Positions 42,550-50,575 of a stretch of 64,000 bases of DNA are shown here, piece after piece. The first letter of the stretch is position 1. Each line of letters begins with the position of its first letter. The DNA lies in contig NZ_JAHLEL010000053.1 in assembly GCF_020131355.1 (NCBI RefSeq), forward strand, positions 62,001 through 126,000, read 5' to 3'. The position numbers and the translations under genes are program-made. The notes beneath the pieces were generated by a model, which made no database searches, was not told where the DNA came from, and saw only the letters and a list, made by a program, of their open reading frames with translations. Source of the DNA: Pseudonocardia sp. ICBG1293 (GTDB lineage Bacteria > Actinomycetota > Actinomycetes > Mycobacteriales > Pseudonocardiaceae).

Positions 42550-44085
42550 TCAGTCGGAGGACGTGGCCTGGGCGGGCAGGTCACCGCTCTCGCGTCGGCC
42601 GAGGATCGAGTTCTTCCGCGAGTAGGCGAAGTACACGACCACGCCGATGACCATCCAGATGATGAACCGCAGCCAGGTCTCGACCGACAGGTTCAGCATC
42701 AGCCAGACGCAGGCGAGCACGGCCAGGATCGGCACCAGCGGAACCAGCGGGGTGCGGAAGCCGCGCGGCAGGTCGGGCCGGGTCCGGCGCAGGATCACCA
42801 CGCCGATCGAGACCAGCACGAACGCGAACAGCGTGCCGATGTTGACCATCTGCTCGAGGTCCTGGGCCGGGAAGAACGTCGCGACCAGGGCGATCACGAC
42901 GCCGATCAGCCAGGTGGCGCGGCCCGGGGTGCCGAAGCGGTTGGTCTTCGCCAGCGCGGTCGGCAGCAGCCCGTCGCGCGACATCGCGAAGATGACGCGG
43001 ATCTGGCCGAGCATCAGCACCATGACGACCGTGGTGAGACCGAGGAGCGCACCGATGGCGATGATCGTCGCCGCCCAGTTGATGCCGAGCGAGGCGAACG
43101 CCGTCGCCAGGGTGGCGCGGGTGCCGTCGGGCTGGGTGGCCAGGTCGGTGTAGGGCACCATCCCGGTGATCACCAGCGCGACGGCGACGTAGAGCACGGT
43201 GACGATCGCGAGCGAGCCGAGGATGCCGCGCGGCAGCGCCTTGGACGGGTTCTTGGTCTCCTCCGCGGTCGTGGCCACGGCGTCGAAGCCGATGAAGGCG
43301 AAGAAGACGATCGCGGCGGCGGCGAACACGCCGTAGACACCGAAGACGCTCGACGAGGCGACACCGAAGAACGACAGCAGCGACTGCTGGATGCCGGTAC
43401 CGGTGTCGACGCTGCCGGGCGTGGGCTCCGGGACGAACGGGGTGTAGTTCGCCGCGTTGATGAAGAACGCGCCCAGGATGATCACGAACAGCACGATCGC
43501 GACCTTGATCGTGGTGATCACCAGGCTGACCCGGCTGGACAGCTTCGTGCCGCGGTAGAGCAGGAACGCCAGGACCACGACGAGCAGCAGCGCGCCCCAG
43601 TCGAAGGAGAAGAAGCTCCCCAGCTCGAACGAGGTCGACACCTCGATGCCGAGCAGGCCGAGGGTCTGGGCCAGATACTCCGACCAGCCCTTCGACACGT
43701 ACGCGGAGCCGACCGCGAACTCCAGCACCAGGTCCCAGCCGATGATCCAGGCGACGAACTCGCCCAGGGTGGCGTAGGAGAACGTGTAGGCGCTGCCGGC
43801 GACCGGCACGGTCGAGGCGAACTCCGCGTAGCAGAGCGCGGCCAGACCGCAGGCCACCGCGGCCAGCACGAACGAGAGCGACACCGCAGGTCCCGCGATG
43901 TTGCCCGCCGTGCTGGCGGCGAGGGTGAAGATGCCGGCGCCGATGACCACCGCGACCCCGAAGACGATCAGGTCGATCGTCCCGAGGTCCTTCTTCAGCC
44001 GGGTGTCCGGTTCGTCGGTGTCCCGGATGGATTGCTCGACCGTCTTGGTGCGGAACATGCCGCCACCACGGCTCGTGACCGTCAT
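42550..44085 (-). CDS. APC-superfamily amino-acid permease (CAT type)
   Basis: 511 residues with 12-14 hydrophobic segments. The first helix GVAVVIGAGIFTLAAS carries the GAGIF motif of the APC fold; IVFFAFIGFDAVATTAEETKNPSKALPRGI is the consensus between helices 6 and 7 of cationic/neutral amino-acid transporters. Substrate unknown; the alanine dehydrogenase gene just upstream makes alanine or another small amino acid plausible. ATG 44085 follows TAGCTT (44094-44099) by 8 nt (leaderless pattern); an internal ATG 27 nt later is possible. Confidence 0.9.
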   Translation of the reverse strand: MTVTSRGGGMFRTKTVEQSIRDTDEPDTRLKKDLGTIDLIVFGVAVVIGAGIFTLAASTAGNIAGPAVSLSFVLAAVACGLAALCYAEFASTVPVAGSAYTFSYATLGEFVAWIIGWDLVLEFAVGSAYVSKGWSEYLAQTLGLLGIEVSTSFELGSFFSFDWGALLLVVVLAFLLYRGTKLSSRVSLVITTIKVAIVLFVIILGAFFINAANYTPFVPEPTPGSVDTGTGIQQSLLSFFGVASSSVFGVYGVFAAAAIVFFAFIGFDAVATTAEETKNPSKALPRGILGSLAIVTVLYVAVALVITGMVPYTDLATQPDGTRATLATAFASLGINWAATIIAIGALLGLTTVVMVLMLGQIRVIFAMSRDGLLPTALAKTNRFGTPGRATWLIGVVIALVATFFPAQDLEQMVNIGTLFAFVLVSIGVVILRRTRPDLPRGFRTPLVPLVPILAVLACVWLMLNLSVETWLRFIIWMVIGVVVYFAYSRKNSILGRRESGDLPAQATSSD

Positions 44086-44155
44086 GGGCGGTGAAGCTAC
44101 GACCTCGGTGCGGCCTGCGTCACGTCTCCGTGCACAGATTTAGGGTCACGATGAT

Positions 44156-44165
44156 GTTGCGCAAC
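44156..44165. promoter_or_regulatory. Palindrome before the permease gene
   Basis: GTTGCGCAAC, a perfect 10-bp palindrome in an AT-richer stretch between ald and the permease gene, 71 bp before the permease start. Feast/famine (Lrp/AsnC) regulators bind similar short palindromes and one is encoded next to ald, so it is a candidate site. Confidence 0.35.
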
Positions 44166-44202
44166 GAATTGTCCGTTTCGTCACGCACGCAGGCCACGTC
44201 CG

Positions 44203-45303
44203 TCAGACGGTGCCGTGCGGCAGCCCGTGCGCCTGAGCGACCTCGTGCGACAGCAGCGTCCCGGCGTGGGTCGACAGCCCCGCGGCGAGGTGCGGGTCGG
44301 CCTCGGTCGCGGCCCGCCAGCCCTGGTCGGCCAGACGCAGCACGTGCGGCAGCGTGGCGTTGGTGAGCGCACGGGTGGAGGTGTGCGGCACCGCGCCCGG
44401 CATGTTCGCGACGCAGTAGAAGACCGTGTCGTGCACCCGGTAGGTCGGGTCGGCGTGGGTGGTCGGCCGCGAGTCCTCGAAGCATCCGCCCTGGTCGATC
44501 GCGATGTCGACGAGCACGGCGCCGGGCCGCATCCGGGAGACCAGCTCGTTCGACACCAGGGTGGGCGCCTTGGCCCCGGGCAGCAGGACCGCACCGATCA
44601 CGAGATCGGCGCCGGTCACCGCCTCGCGCACGGACAGGGCGGTGGAGTACTGGGTGCGCACGGCACCGGAGTACTGCTCGTCGATCGCGCGCAGCTTGTC
44701 CACGTCGACGTCGAGCACGGTGAGCTTCGCCCGCATGCCGGCGGCGATGGCGATGGCGTTCGCCCCCGCGACCCCGGCTCCGAGCACCACGACGTCGGCC
44801 CCCGGCGCCCCCGGGACGCCGCCCAGCAGCATGCCGCGCCCACCTGCGGAGCGCATGAGGTGGTAGCCGCCCGCCTGCGGGGCGAGCCGGCCCGCGACCT
44901 CGCTCATCGGGGCGAGCAGCGGCAGCCGGCCGCGGGAGTCGGTGACGGTCTCGTAGGCGATCGAGGTCGTCCCCGCCGACAAGAGCGCGTCGGTGCAGGG
45001 CCGCGACGCGGCCAGGTGCAGGTAGGTGAACAGCGTCAGGTCGGGCCGGAGGAAGCCGTACTCGGACTCGATGGGCTCCTTCACCTTGAGCAGCAGCTCG
45101 GCCGACCCCCACACCTCGGCGGTGTCGGAGACGATGTGCGCCCCGGCCTCCTTGAAGTCGGCGTCGGAGATCGCGGACCCGGCGCCGGCATCGTGCTCGA
45201 CGACGACCTCGTGCCCCCGTCCGACGAGCTCGTGCACCCCGGCGGGCGTGAGCGCCACCCGGAACTCGTTGTCCTTGGTCTCCTTCAGCACTGCGACGCG
45301 CAT
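44203..45303 (-). CDS. ald: Alanine dehydrogenase
   Basis: 366 residues. NAD-dependent conversion of pyruvate and ammonia to L-alanine and back. Motifs: MRVAVLKETKDNEFRVALTP, KVKEPIESEYGFLRPDLTLFTYLHLA with catalytic lysine and histidine, the Rossmann fold VVLGAGVAGANAIAIAAG, and the active-site aspartate in VDIAIDQGGCFEDSRPTTHADPTY. ATG 45303 is decided by GGAGAAGGAC directly upstream. Divergent from an Lrp-family gene with a 96-bp control region, matching the aldR-ald arrangement of mycobacteria. Confidence 0.96.
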   Translation of the reverse strand: MRVAVLKETKDNEFRVALTPAGVHELVGRGHEVVVEHDAGAGSAISDADFKEAGAHIVSDTAEVWGSAELLLKVKEPIESEYGFLRPDLTLFTYLHLAASRPCTDALLSAGTTSIAYETVTDSRGRLPLLAPMSEVAGRLAPQAGGYHLMRSAGGRGMLLGGVPGAPGADVVVLGAGVAGANAIAIAAGMRAKLTVLDVDVDKLRAIDEQYSGAVRTQYSTALSVREAVTGADLVIGAVLLPGAKAPTLVSNELVSRMRPGAVLVDIAIDQGGCFEDSRPTTHADPTYRVHDTVFYCVANMPGAVPHTSTRALTNATLPHVLRLADQGWRAATEADPHLAAGLSTHAGTLLSHEVAQAHGLPHGTV

Positions 45304-45339
45304 GTCCTTCTCCTCCGCTCGGGGCCCTGTCCTGCACCA

Positions 45340-45368
45340 ATGGTGAAGAAACATCGATAAGCTGCCAA
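45340..45368 (-). promoter_or_regulatory. Candidate ald promoter
   Basis: TTGGCA (45368-45363) and CACCAT (45345-45340) on the minus strand, 17 bp apart. Dyads of the form GAA-N5/6-TTC (GAACAAGATTC near 45376 and GAACGATGATTC near 45402) flank it and might bind the Lrp-type regulator. Confidence 0.45.
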
Positions 45369-45399
45369 CCGGACTGAACAAGATTCTCAGGGGGCGCAC

Positions 45400-45903
45400 A
45401 TGAACGATGATTCTTCGCCGCCGGCGCGGAGACGGCCACCGCCGTCGAACCCTGTTCGGCTCGACGGGGTCGACCGCGCACTGCTGCGCCAGCTGGAGCG
45501 GGATGCCCGGACGCCGAACAACTCACTCGCGGCGGGGGCGGGGATCGCCCCGTCGACGTGCCTCGGCCGGGTCCGGGCGCTGCGCGAGCGCGGGGTGATC
45601 CGCGGCTACCACGCCGACGTCGACCCGGCGGCGACCGGCCATCCCCTGCAGGCCATGATCTCGGTCCGCCTGCAGTCCGACGCCCGCGACCGGCTCGCCG
45701 AGTTCGTGACCCGGGTGTCGCGCCGCCCCGAGGTGCGCGACGTGTACTTCCTCGCCGGCGAGGACGACTACATGATCCGGGTCGCGACCGCCGACACCGT
45801 CGCGCTGCGCGACCTGGTCGGCACGCTCAACGCCTGGACCGAGGTCGCGGGCACCCGGACGTCGTTGATCTTCGAGCACCACCGGGCCCCGGACACCTAC
45901 TGA
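45400..45903 (+). CDS. Lrp/AsnC-family regulator (AldR-like)
   Basis: 167 residues. N-terminal helix-turn-helix LDGVDRALLRQLERDARTPNNSLAAGAGIAPSTCLGRVRALRERGVIRGY, then the RAM/ActR ligand-binding domain with QAMISVRLQSDARDRLAEF and VRDVYFLAGEDDYMIRVATAD. A Pro/Arg-rich N-terminal 20 residues is extra. Proteins of this kind sense amino acids; its divergent position makes ald the obvious target. ATG follows GGGGGCG. Its 3' end overlaps the convergent TetR gene by 7 bp. Confidence 0.9.
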   Translation: MNDDSSPPARRRPPPSNPVRLDGVDRALLRQLERDARTPNNSLAAGAGIAPSTCLGRVRALRERGVIRGYHADVDPAATGHPLQAMISVRLQSDARDRLAEFVTRVSRRPEVRDVYFLAGEDDYMIRVATADTVALRDLVGTLNAWTEVAGTRTSLIFEHHRAPDTY

Positions 45904-46487
45904 GCCGGGTCGTACCCGTGGCGGAGCAGGGCGAACGCGGCGTCGAGGTGCTCGCGGGCCCGGCCCGCCTGTTCGCGCAGCAGCGGCGGGATCCCGACGA
46001 CGACGTGGGCCAGCACCCGGTCCGCGGGTGACGGCTCGTCCCGTCCCGCGTCCGCCGCGAGCGCCGCCGCCAGCGCGGCCTCGTGTCTCGCCCACATCCG
46101 GCGTGCGTGGTCGCGCAGGCTCGGCGCCGCGTCGGTCAGCTCCCGGAACCGTTCCAGTTCCGCCTCCGACGGCCGTCGCCCGGCGGGCGGACCGTCGACC
46201 CGCCCGAGCAGCCAGGCGTGCAGCCCGTCGACGACGTCGGTGCCCGGCGCGCGGTCGCGCACCGCGGCCACCAGCTCGGACTCCTGCTCGGAGTCCTCGT
46301 CGAACAGCAACGCCTCCTTGCTGCCGAAGTGCTTGAACAGCGTGGTGACCGAGACGTCCGCGGCCTCGGCGACCTCGGCGACGGTCACCTCGTCGAAGCC
46401 ACGCTCGAGGAACAGCCGCAGCGCGGCGTCCGCGATGCCCTGACGGGTGGCGGCCTTCTTGCGTTCGCGACGTCCCGGTGTGGTCAC
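45897..46487 (-). CDS. TetR-family regulator
   Basis: 196 residues. N-terminal helix-turn-helix RQGIADAALRLFLERGFDEVTVAEVAEAADVSVTTLFKHFGSKEALL is canonical for TetR; the remaining helical part is the ligand domain. It is divergent from the FAD monooxygenase gene and probably represses it. GTG 46487 follows TAACCT (46494-46499) by 6 nt, the leaderless pattern, so the start codon is nearly at the transcription start. The shared 108-bp gap holds overlapping inverted repeats. Confidence 0.88.
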   Translation of the reverse strand: MTTPGRRERKKAATRQGIADAALRLFLERGFDEVTVAEVAEAADVSVTTLFKHFGSKEALLFDEDSEQESELVAAVRDRAPGTDVVDGLHAWLLGRVDGPPAGRRPSEAELERFRELTDAAPSLRDHARRMWARHEAALAAALAADAGRDEPSPADRVLAHVVVGIPPLLREQAGRAREHLDAAFALLRHGYDPAQ

Positions 46488-46505
46488 GACGACAGGTTAG
46501 CGCAG

Positions 46506-46527
46506 TCACTCATGAAGTGAACTCACT
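46506..46527. promoter_or_regulatory. Candidate TetR operator
   Basis: TCACT-N5-AGTGA-N2-TCACT: two overlapping dyads (46506-46520 and 46516-46527) in the AT-rich gap between tetR and the monooxygenase gene, next to the TetR -10. This is the right place for an autorepressing TetR protein. Confidence 0.5.
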
Positions 46528-46595
46528 ACACTTTTCTATCGACTTCACCTAAAGTCGTGGTCGACCCACCCGCACTCCCCACTCCGGAGGCCACC

Positions 46596-47846
46596 ATGAC
46601 CACCCCACCGCACGTCCTCGTCACCGGCGCCGGACCCGGCGGCCTGACCCTCGCCCGCGTCCTGCAGCGCCACGGCATCGACGTCACCGTGCTCGAACGC
46701 GAGGCCGACATCACCACCCGCGACCAGGGCGGCACCCTGGACATGCAGCGCGACAGCGGCCAGGTGGCGCTGACCGCCGCCGGGCTGCTGGAGGAGTTCC
46801 TGGGCGTGTCCCGGCCCGAGGGGCAGGACATGCGGATGCTCGCCCCGGACGGCTCGGTCCTGCTCGACGAGCGGGCCGCCCCCGGCGAGCTGTTCAACCC
46901 CGAGATCGACCGCGGCGACCTGCGCGCGCTGCTGCTCGGGTCGCTGGCCCCCGGCACCGTGCGCTGGGGCACGCGGCTGGACCGGGTCGAGCACCGCGAC
47001 GACGGCAGGCTCGACGCCGTGCTCGCCGGACCGCCCGGGGGCAGCGGCTCCGGCACACAGGAACGGGTCACGGCCGACCTCGTCGTCGGGGCGGACGGGG
47101 CGCGCTCGCGGGTGCGGCCGCTGCTGTCGGCGGCGACACCCTCCTACACCGGGGTGACCTTCGTCGAGCTGCGGGTCACGCCCGCGTCGTTCCCGGGCCT
47201 GGAGGCGCTCGTCGGACGCGGGGGGATGACCACCCGCACCCCCGGCCGGGCCCTGTTCTGTCAACGGCTCGGCGACGGCTCGGCCCGTGTCTACGCCGGG
47301 TTCCGCCGTCCGCCCGGCTGGGCCGCCGAGCACGGCCTCACCACCACCGCCGGAGTGCTCGACGACCCGGCCGCGGCCCGCGCCGTGCTGCTCACCGCGT
47401 TCGCGGGCTTCGCCCCCGAGCTGCGGGAGCTGATCGTCCGGTCCGACGACCGGATCGTCGAGCGGCCGCTGGAGATGCTGCCCGTCGGGCACCGCTGGGA
47501 GCCGGTCCCGGGGGTCACGCTCATCGGCGACGCGGCGCACCTGATGTCGCCGTTCTCCGGGCAGGGCGCGAACTCGGCCATGCTCGACGCCGCCGACCTG
47601 GCCCGGGAGGTCGCGGCGACCCCGCAGGACCTCACCGGTGCGGTCGCCCGCTACGAGGCGACGATGTTCCCGCGCGCGGAGGTCAACGCGGCCGGGGCGG
47701 CGCAGGGGCTGGAGCGCTTCTTCTCCGCGGAGGCGGCCGCCGACCCGGTCGCGGTGTTCGCCGAGGTGATGGCCGAGGTCGGCGCGGCCGGAGCGCACGG
47801 CGACGCCGGGGGGACCGCCCCCGCCACGGCCCACCGGACCGCGTGA
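46596..47846 (+). CDS. FAD-dependent monooxygenase (TetX/PHBH type)
   Basis: 416 residues. The dinucleotide-binding GAGPGG (about 10-15) is followed by the acidic residue near 33; ADLVVGADGARSRVR is the DG motif, and TLIGDAAHLMSPFSGQGANSAMLDA is the GD motif that binds the flavin ribityl. It hydroxylates an aromatic or antibiotic-like substrate with NAD(P)H; the nearest pattern is TetX-like. ATG 46596 has GGAGG 6 nt upstream. Divergent TetR gene suggests ligand-induced expression. M. tuberculosis has a flavin monooxygenase (Rv3254) at the same place beside manA. Confidence 0.9.
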   Translation: MTTPPHVLVTGAGPGGLTLARVLQRHGIDVTVLEREADITTRDQGGTLDMQRDSGQVALTAAGLLEEFLGVSRPEGQDMRMLAPDGSVLLDERAAPGELFNPEIDRGDLRALLLGSLAPGTVRWGTRLDRVEHRDDGRLDAVLAGPPGGSGSGTQERVTADLVVGADGARSRVRPLLSAATPSYTGVTFVELRVTPASFPGLEALVGRGGMTTRTPGRALFCQRLGDGSARVYAGFRRPPGWAAEHGLTTTAGVLDDPAAARAVLLTAFAGFAPELRELIVRSDDRIVERPLEMLPVGHRWEPVPGVTLIGDAAHLMSPFSGQGANSAMLDAADLAREVAATPQDLTGAVARYEATMFPRAEVNAAGAAQGLERFFSAEAAADPVAVFAEVMAEVGAAGAHGDAGGTAPATAHRTA

Positions 47847-47855
47847 GCCGGAGCG

Positions 47856-47915
47856 CGGCGGGCCACAGCACGGCGGGCCACAGCACGGCGGGCCACAGCA
47901 CGGCGGGCTACAGCG
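47856..47915. repeat. 15-bp tandem repeat (4 copies) at the 3' end of manA
   Basis: CGGCGGGCCACAGCA three times (47856-47900) and CGGCGGGCTACAGCG (47901-47915). On the minus strand the C-to-T change in the last unit turns TGG into TAG, the manA stop codon, so the array starts inside the coding end and continues into the gap towards the monooxygenase gene. Confidence 0.85.
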
Positions 47916-49119
47916 CGTCGCCGGACAGGAAGACGGTGGCCCCGTCCTCGCCGGTGGTCAGCACGGCGCCGCTGTCGGCCGCGGAGAGGAACACGGCCCG
48001 GCCGCGGGGCAGCTCACAGGTGACGCCGCCGGCGTCGACCGCGGCGTCGCCGTCGACGCACAGCAGGATGCGGGCGCCGGCGCCGGGCACGTCGAGCTTG
48101 TCCCGGCCGTCGGTGACCGCCCGGCGCAGCAGGAACTCCTCCACCGGCACGTCGTAGCGGTGCCAGCCGTCGGCGTCGGGATCGGGGACCGGGATGCGGA
48201 CCGGCGGCGGCGGGGCGGTGAAGTCGAGGACCCGCAGCAGCTCGGGCACGTCCACGTGCTTGGGCGTCAGGCCGCCGCGCAGCACGTTGTCGGAGTTGGC
48301 CATCACCTCGATGCCGGCCCCGGACAGGTACGCGTGCAGGTTCCCGGCCGGCAGGTACAGCGCCTCACCGGGGGCCAGGGTGATCCGGTTGAGCAGCAGC
48401 GCGGCGAGCACGCCCGCATCGTCGGGGTAACGCTCGGACAGGTCGAGCGTGGTCCTGGCCTCACCGGTCCACTCCGGGGCGGTGCCGCGCGCCAGCAGCC
48501 GGACGGCGCCGTCCTGCAGGGCGGGCACGAGCCCGTCGAGCACCGACTGGGGCAGGGTGATCCAGGTGGTGAACAGCGCGCGCAGCCCGTCGGGGCAGGG
48601 CTGGCCGGCGAGCAGCTCGGTGTAGGCGGCGAGCTCGGGCACGTCCAGGGCGCGCAGCAGCTCGAGTGTGCGGGTCGGCTCACGGAACCCGACGAGCGCG
48701 ACGAACTCGGTCAGCGCGCAGATCAGCTCCGGCTTGTGGTGCGCGTCGCGGTAGTTGCGGTCCGGCGCGTCCACCGCGATCCCGGCGGCGTTCTCCCGCT
48801 CCCATCCCTCGCGGGCCTGTTCCAGGCTGGGGTGGGCCTGCAGGCTCAACGGCTCCTCGGCCGCCAGGACCTTCAGCAGGAACGGCAGCCGCCCCTCCCA
48901 GCGGTCCCGGCCCGGGCCCAGCGCGGCGACCGGGTCGGCGGCGATCAGCTCGTGCAGCGGGCGGGTGCCCCCGGCGACCGTCGACGGGGCGGCCGGGTGC
49001 GCACCCAGCCACAGCTCCGCCTGCGGGTGCGGCGACGGGACGGGCTCGCCGAGCAGCTCGGCGATGACCGTCCGCGACCCCCAGGCGTAGGTGCGGATCG
49101 GGTTCTCCAGCAGTTCCAC
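47908..49119 (-). CDS. manA: Mannose-6-phosphate isomerase, class I
   Basis: 403 residues. The cupin fold shows zinc ligands in SLQAHPS (Q and H), HHKPELICALT (E) and YLPAGNLHAYLSG (H), and the active-site arginine in NSDNVLRGGLTPKH. It interconverts fructose 6-phosphate and mannose 6-phosphate, the entry to GDP-mannose for wall glycans. The GTG start 49119 follows a GGGAGACCC-like site. The stop lies in a tandem repeat. It is the last gene of a run with the SIS-domain protein, the Trm112-like protein and manB. Confidence 0.94.
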   Translation of the reverse strand: MELLENPIRTYAWGSRTVIAELLGEPVPSPHPQAELWLGAHPAAPSTVAGGTRPLHELIAADPVAALGPGRDRWEGRLPFLLKVLAAEEPLSLQAHPSLEQAREGWERENAAGIAVDAPDRNYRDAHHKPELICALTEFVALVGFREPTRTLELLRALDVPELAAYTELLAGQPCPDGLRALFTTWITLPQSVLDGLVPALQDGAVRLLARGTAPEWTGEARTTLDLSERYPDDAGVLAALLLNRITLAPGEALYLPAGNLHAYLSGAGIEVMANSDNVLRGGLTPKHVDVPELLRVLDFTAPPPPVRIPVPDPDADGWHRYDVPVEEFLLRRAVTDGRDKLDVPGAGARILLCVDGDAAVDAGGVTCELPRGRAVFLSAADSGAVLTTGEDGATVFLSGDAL

Positions 49120-49146
49120 GGGTCTCCCGGTGTCAGGTGCGCGGGG

Positions 49147-50265
49147 TCAGGTGATCAGGGTGGCGCCGGTCGCCAGGCCGAGGTACACGGCGGCGATGTC
49201 GGCGCGGAGGGCCAGCACGCCGGCCCGCAGCAGCGCCGCGTCGCGAGTTCCGCGCGGGATCTCGTCGGCCGGGTGCGCCAGGTCGGCGTTCGGCCACTCC
49301 CGGCCGAGCACCCGGCGGCTCACCGCCTGCGGGTCCTCCTCCCCCGTGCCGAGCAGCACCAGCCGGGGTGGCGGCGCGTCGCCACCGGGGGCCGGGTCGT
49401 CGAACGGGTCGTGGAAGATGTCGCCCCCGCCGCGCTCGGACAGGTCGACGGCCACGCGCAGCCCGGCCAGGGTGCCCGCCTGGGCGAGCGCGTCGGCGTG
49501 CGCGACGACGCCCGCGTGGGTGGCCAGGGCCAGCGCGCCGTGCCGGGCCACCGCGGCGGCGGCCGGGTCGACGCCCCACAGCAGCGGCGTGCGCTCGGCC
49601 AGCCGCAGCGCGAGCGCCTTGGCCGGGTTCACGAACGGCTCGTGGGCGGGCTGACAACGCTCGGCCTCGGCGTCGAGCGCGGCGGCCAGCGCCTCGAGCC
49701 GGGCCGGGACCTCCTCGCTGCGCATCCCCGGCAGCAGGTCGAGCTCGGCCACGGCGACCAGCGCGACCGTCAGCGCCTGGGCGAACCCGAGCCCCTCGGG
49801 CAGCGGGATCCGCGGCTCGACCAGCCGGGCGCGCCCGGCGCCGGCCTGGGCGACCGGCCCGGAGTCCGGCGCGGACAGCACGACCTCGGCCCCGCGGTGC
49901 ACCGCGACGGCGACCGACTCGGCCAGCTCGGGGTCGGTGGGGTCCGTGGAGTGCGCGACGACGACGTCCAGCGGCCCGATCCAGCCCGGCATCCGCTCGG
50001 CGGTCACCACCGGCACCGGACAGCGGTCCCCGAGCAGGGCCGTCACGAGGTCGGCCACCGCCCCGGAGACACCGGGTCTGCGCAGCAGCACCAGCGCCCG
50101 CGGACGGTGCCCGCGCAGCCGGTCCAGTCCGGCCTGGCCCGCGGTGTACACCGCGGACCGGACCTGCGCGCCCGCGGTGGCGGCCGCACGCAGGACACCG
50201 GTGGTGTCCCGCGCCGCCAGCTCCTCGGGATCGGCCAGCAGCGTGTCGTCGAGCACCCCGTTCAC
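49147..50265 (-). CDS. SIS-domain, phosphosugar isomerase-like protein (Rv3256c-like)
   Basis: 372 residues. Resembles the bifunctional phosphoglucose/phosphomannose isomerase family by position and by RALVLLRRPGVSGAVADLV and VVVAHSTDPTDPELAESVAVAVHRGAEVVL, where SIS domains bind sugar phosphates; the canonical catalytic E/H pair is not obvious. The M. tuberculosis counterpart Rv3256c is uncharacterised. GTG 50265 overlaps the stop of the Trm112-like gene (GTGA). It lies between manA and manB, so a role in mannose metabolism is likely. Confidence 0.78.
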   Translation of the reverse strand: MNGVLDDTLLADPEELAARDTTGVLRAAATAGAQVRSAVYTAGQAGLDRLRGHRPRALVLLRRPGVSGAVADLVTALLGDRCPVPVVTAERMPGWIGPLDVVVAHSTDPTDPELAESVAVAVHRGAEVVLSAPDSGPVAQAGAGRARLVEPRIPLPEGLGFAQALTVALVAVAELDLLPGMRSEEVPARLEALAAALDAEAERCQPAHEPFVNPAKALALRLAERTPLLWGVDPAAAAVARHGALALATHAGVVAHADALAQAGTLAGLRVAVDLSERGGGDIFHDPFDDPAPGGDAPPPRLVLLGTGEEDPQAVSRRVLGREWPNADLAHPADEIPRGTRDAALLRAGVLALRADIAAVYLGLATGATLIT

Positions 50266-50465
50266 CCGTCGTCCCGTCCGTCCCCCGCCGGCCCGGTACC
50301 GGGCAGCGCCTCGTCGAGGAGCAGCACCGGGATCCCGTCGGTCACCGGGAACGCCCGACCGCACACCGTGCAGGTCAGCCGGTCCTCACCCGGGTCAAGG
50401 GCCGCGTGCGCGTCGCACGGGCACGCCAGGATCTCCAGCAGCTGGGGGTCGAGCTGTAGGGCCAC
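50262..50465 (-). CDS. Trm112/UPF0434-family small zinc-binding protein
   Basis: 67 residues. Opens with LDPQLLEILACPCDAHAAL and has TCTVCGRAFPVTDGIPVLL, the Trm112 fold with cysteine pairs CPC and CxxC that probably bind zinc. Trm112 relatives activate methyltransferases in eukaryotes and archaea; bacterial roles are unknown. GTG 50465 is chosen because GAGGAG lies 5 nt before it; ATG 50480 is upstream in frame but without such a site. Coupled to the SIS-domain gene. Confidence 0.82.
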   Translation of the reverse strand: MALQLDPQLLEILACPCDAHAALDPGEDRLTCTVCGRAFPVTDGIPVLLLDEALPGTGPAGDGRDDG

Positions 50466-50575
50466 GGTTCTCCTCGTCATCAGGTCGCGCTCTCGATGCT
50501 GCCACCCGGCACCGACACCGCGCGGCAGCCGACCGGGTACGGACGCCATCACCGCAGGTGTGCGGGGCCGCGGGA

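Noticed and set aside
42379..44094. Long plus-strand open frame opposite the permease gene
   Set aside because: Hydrophilic His/Asp/Arg-rich shadow of a 12-helix permease; no start signal or motif.
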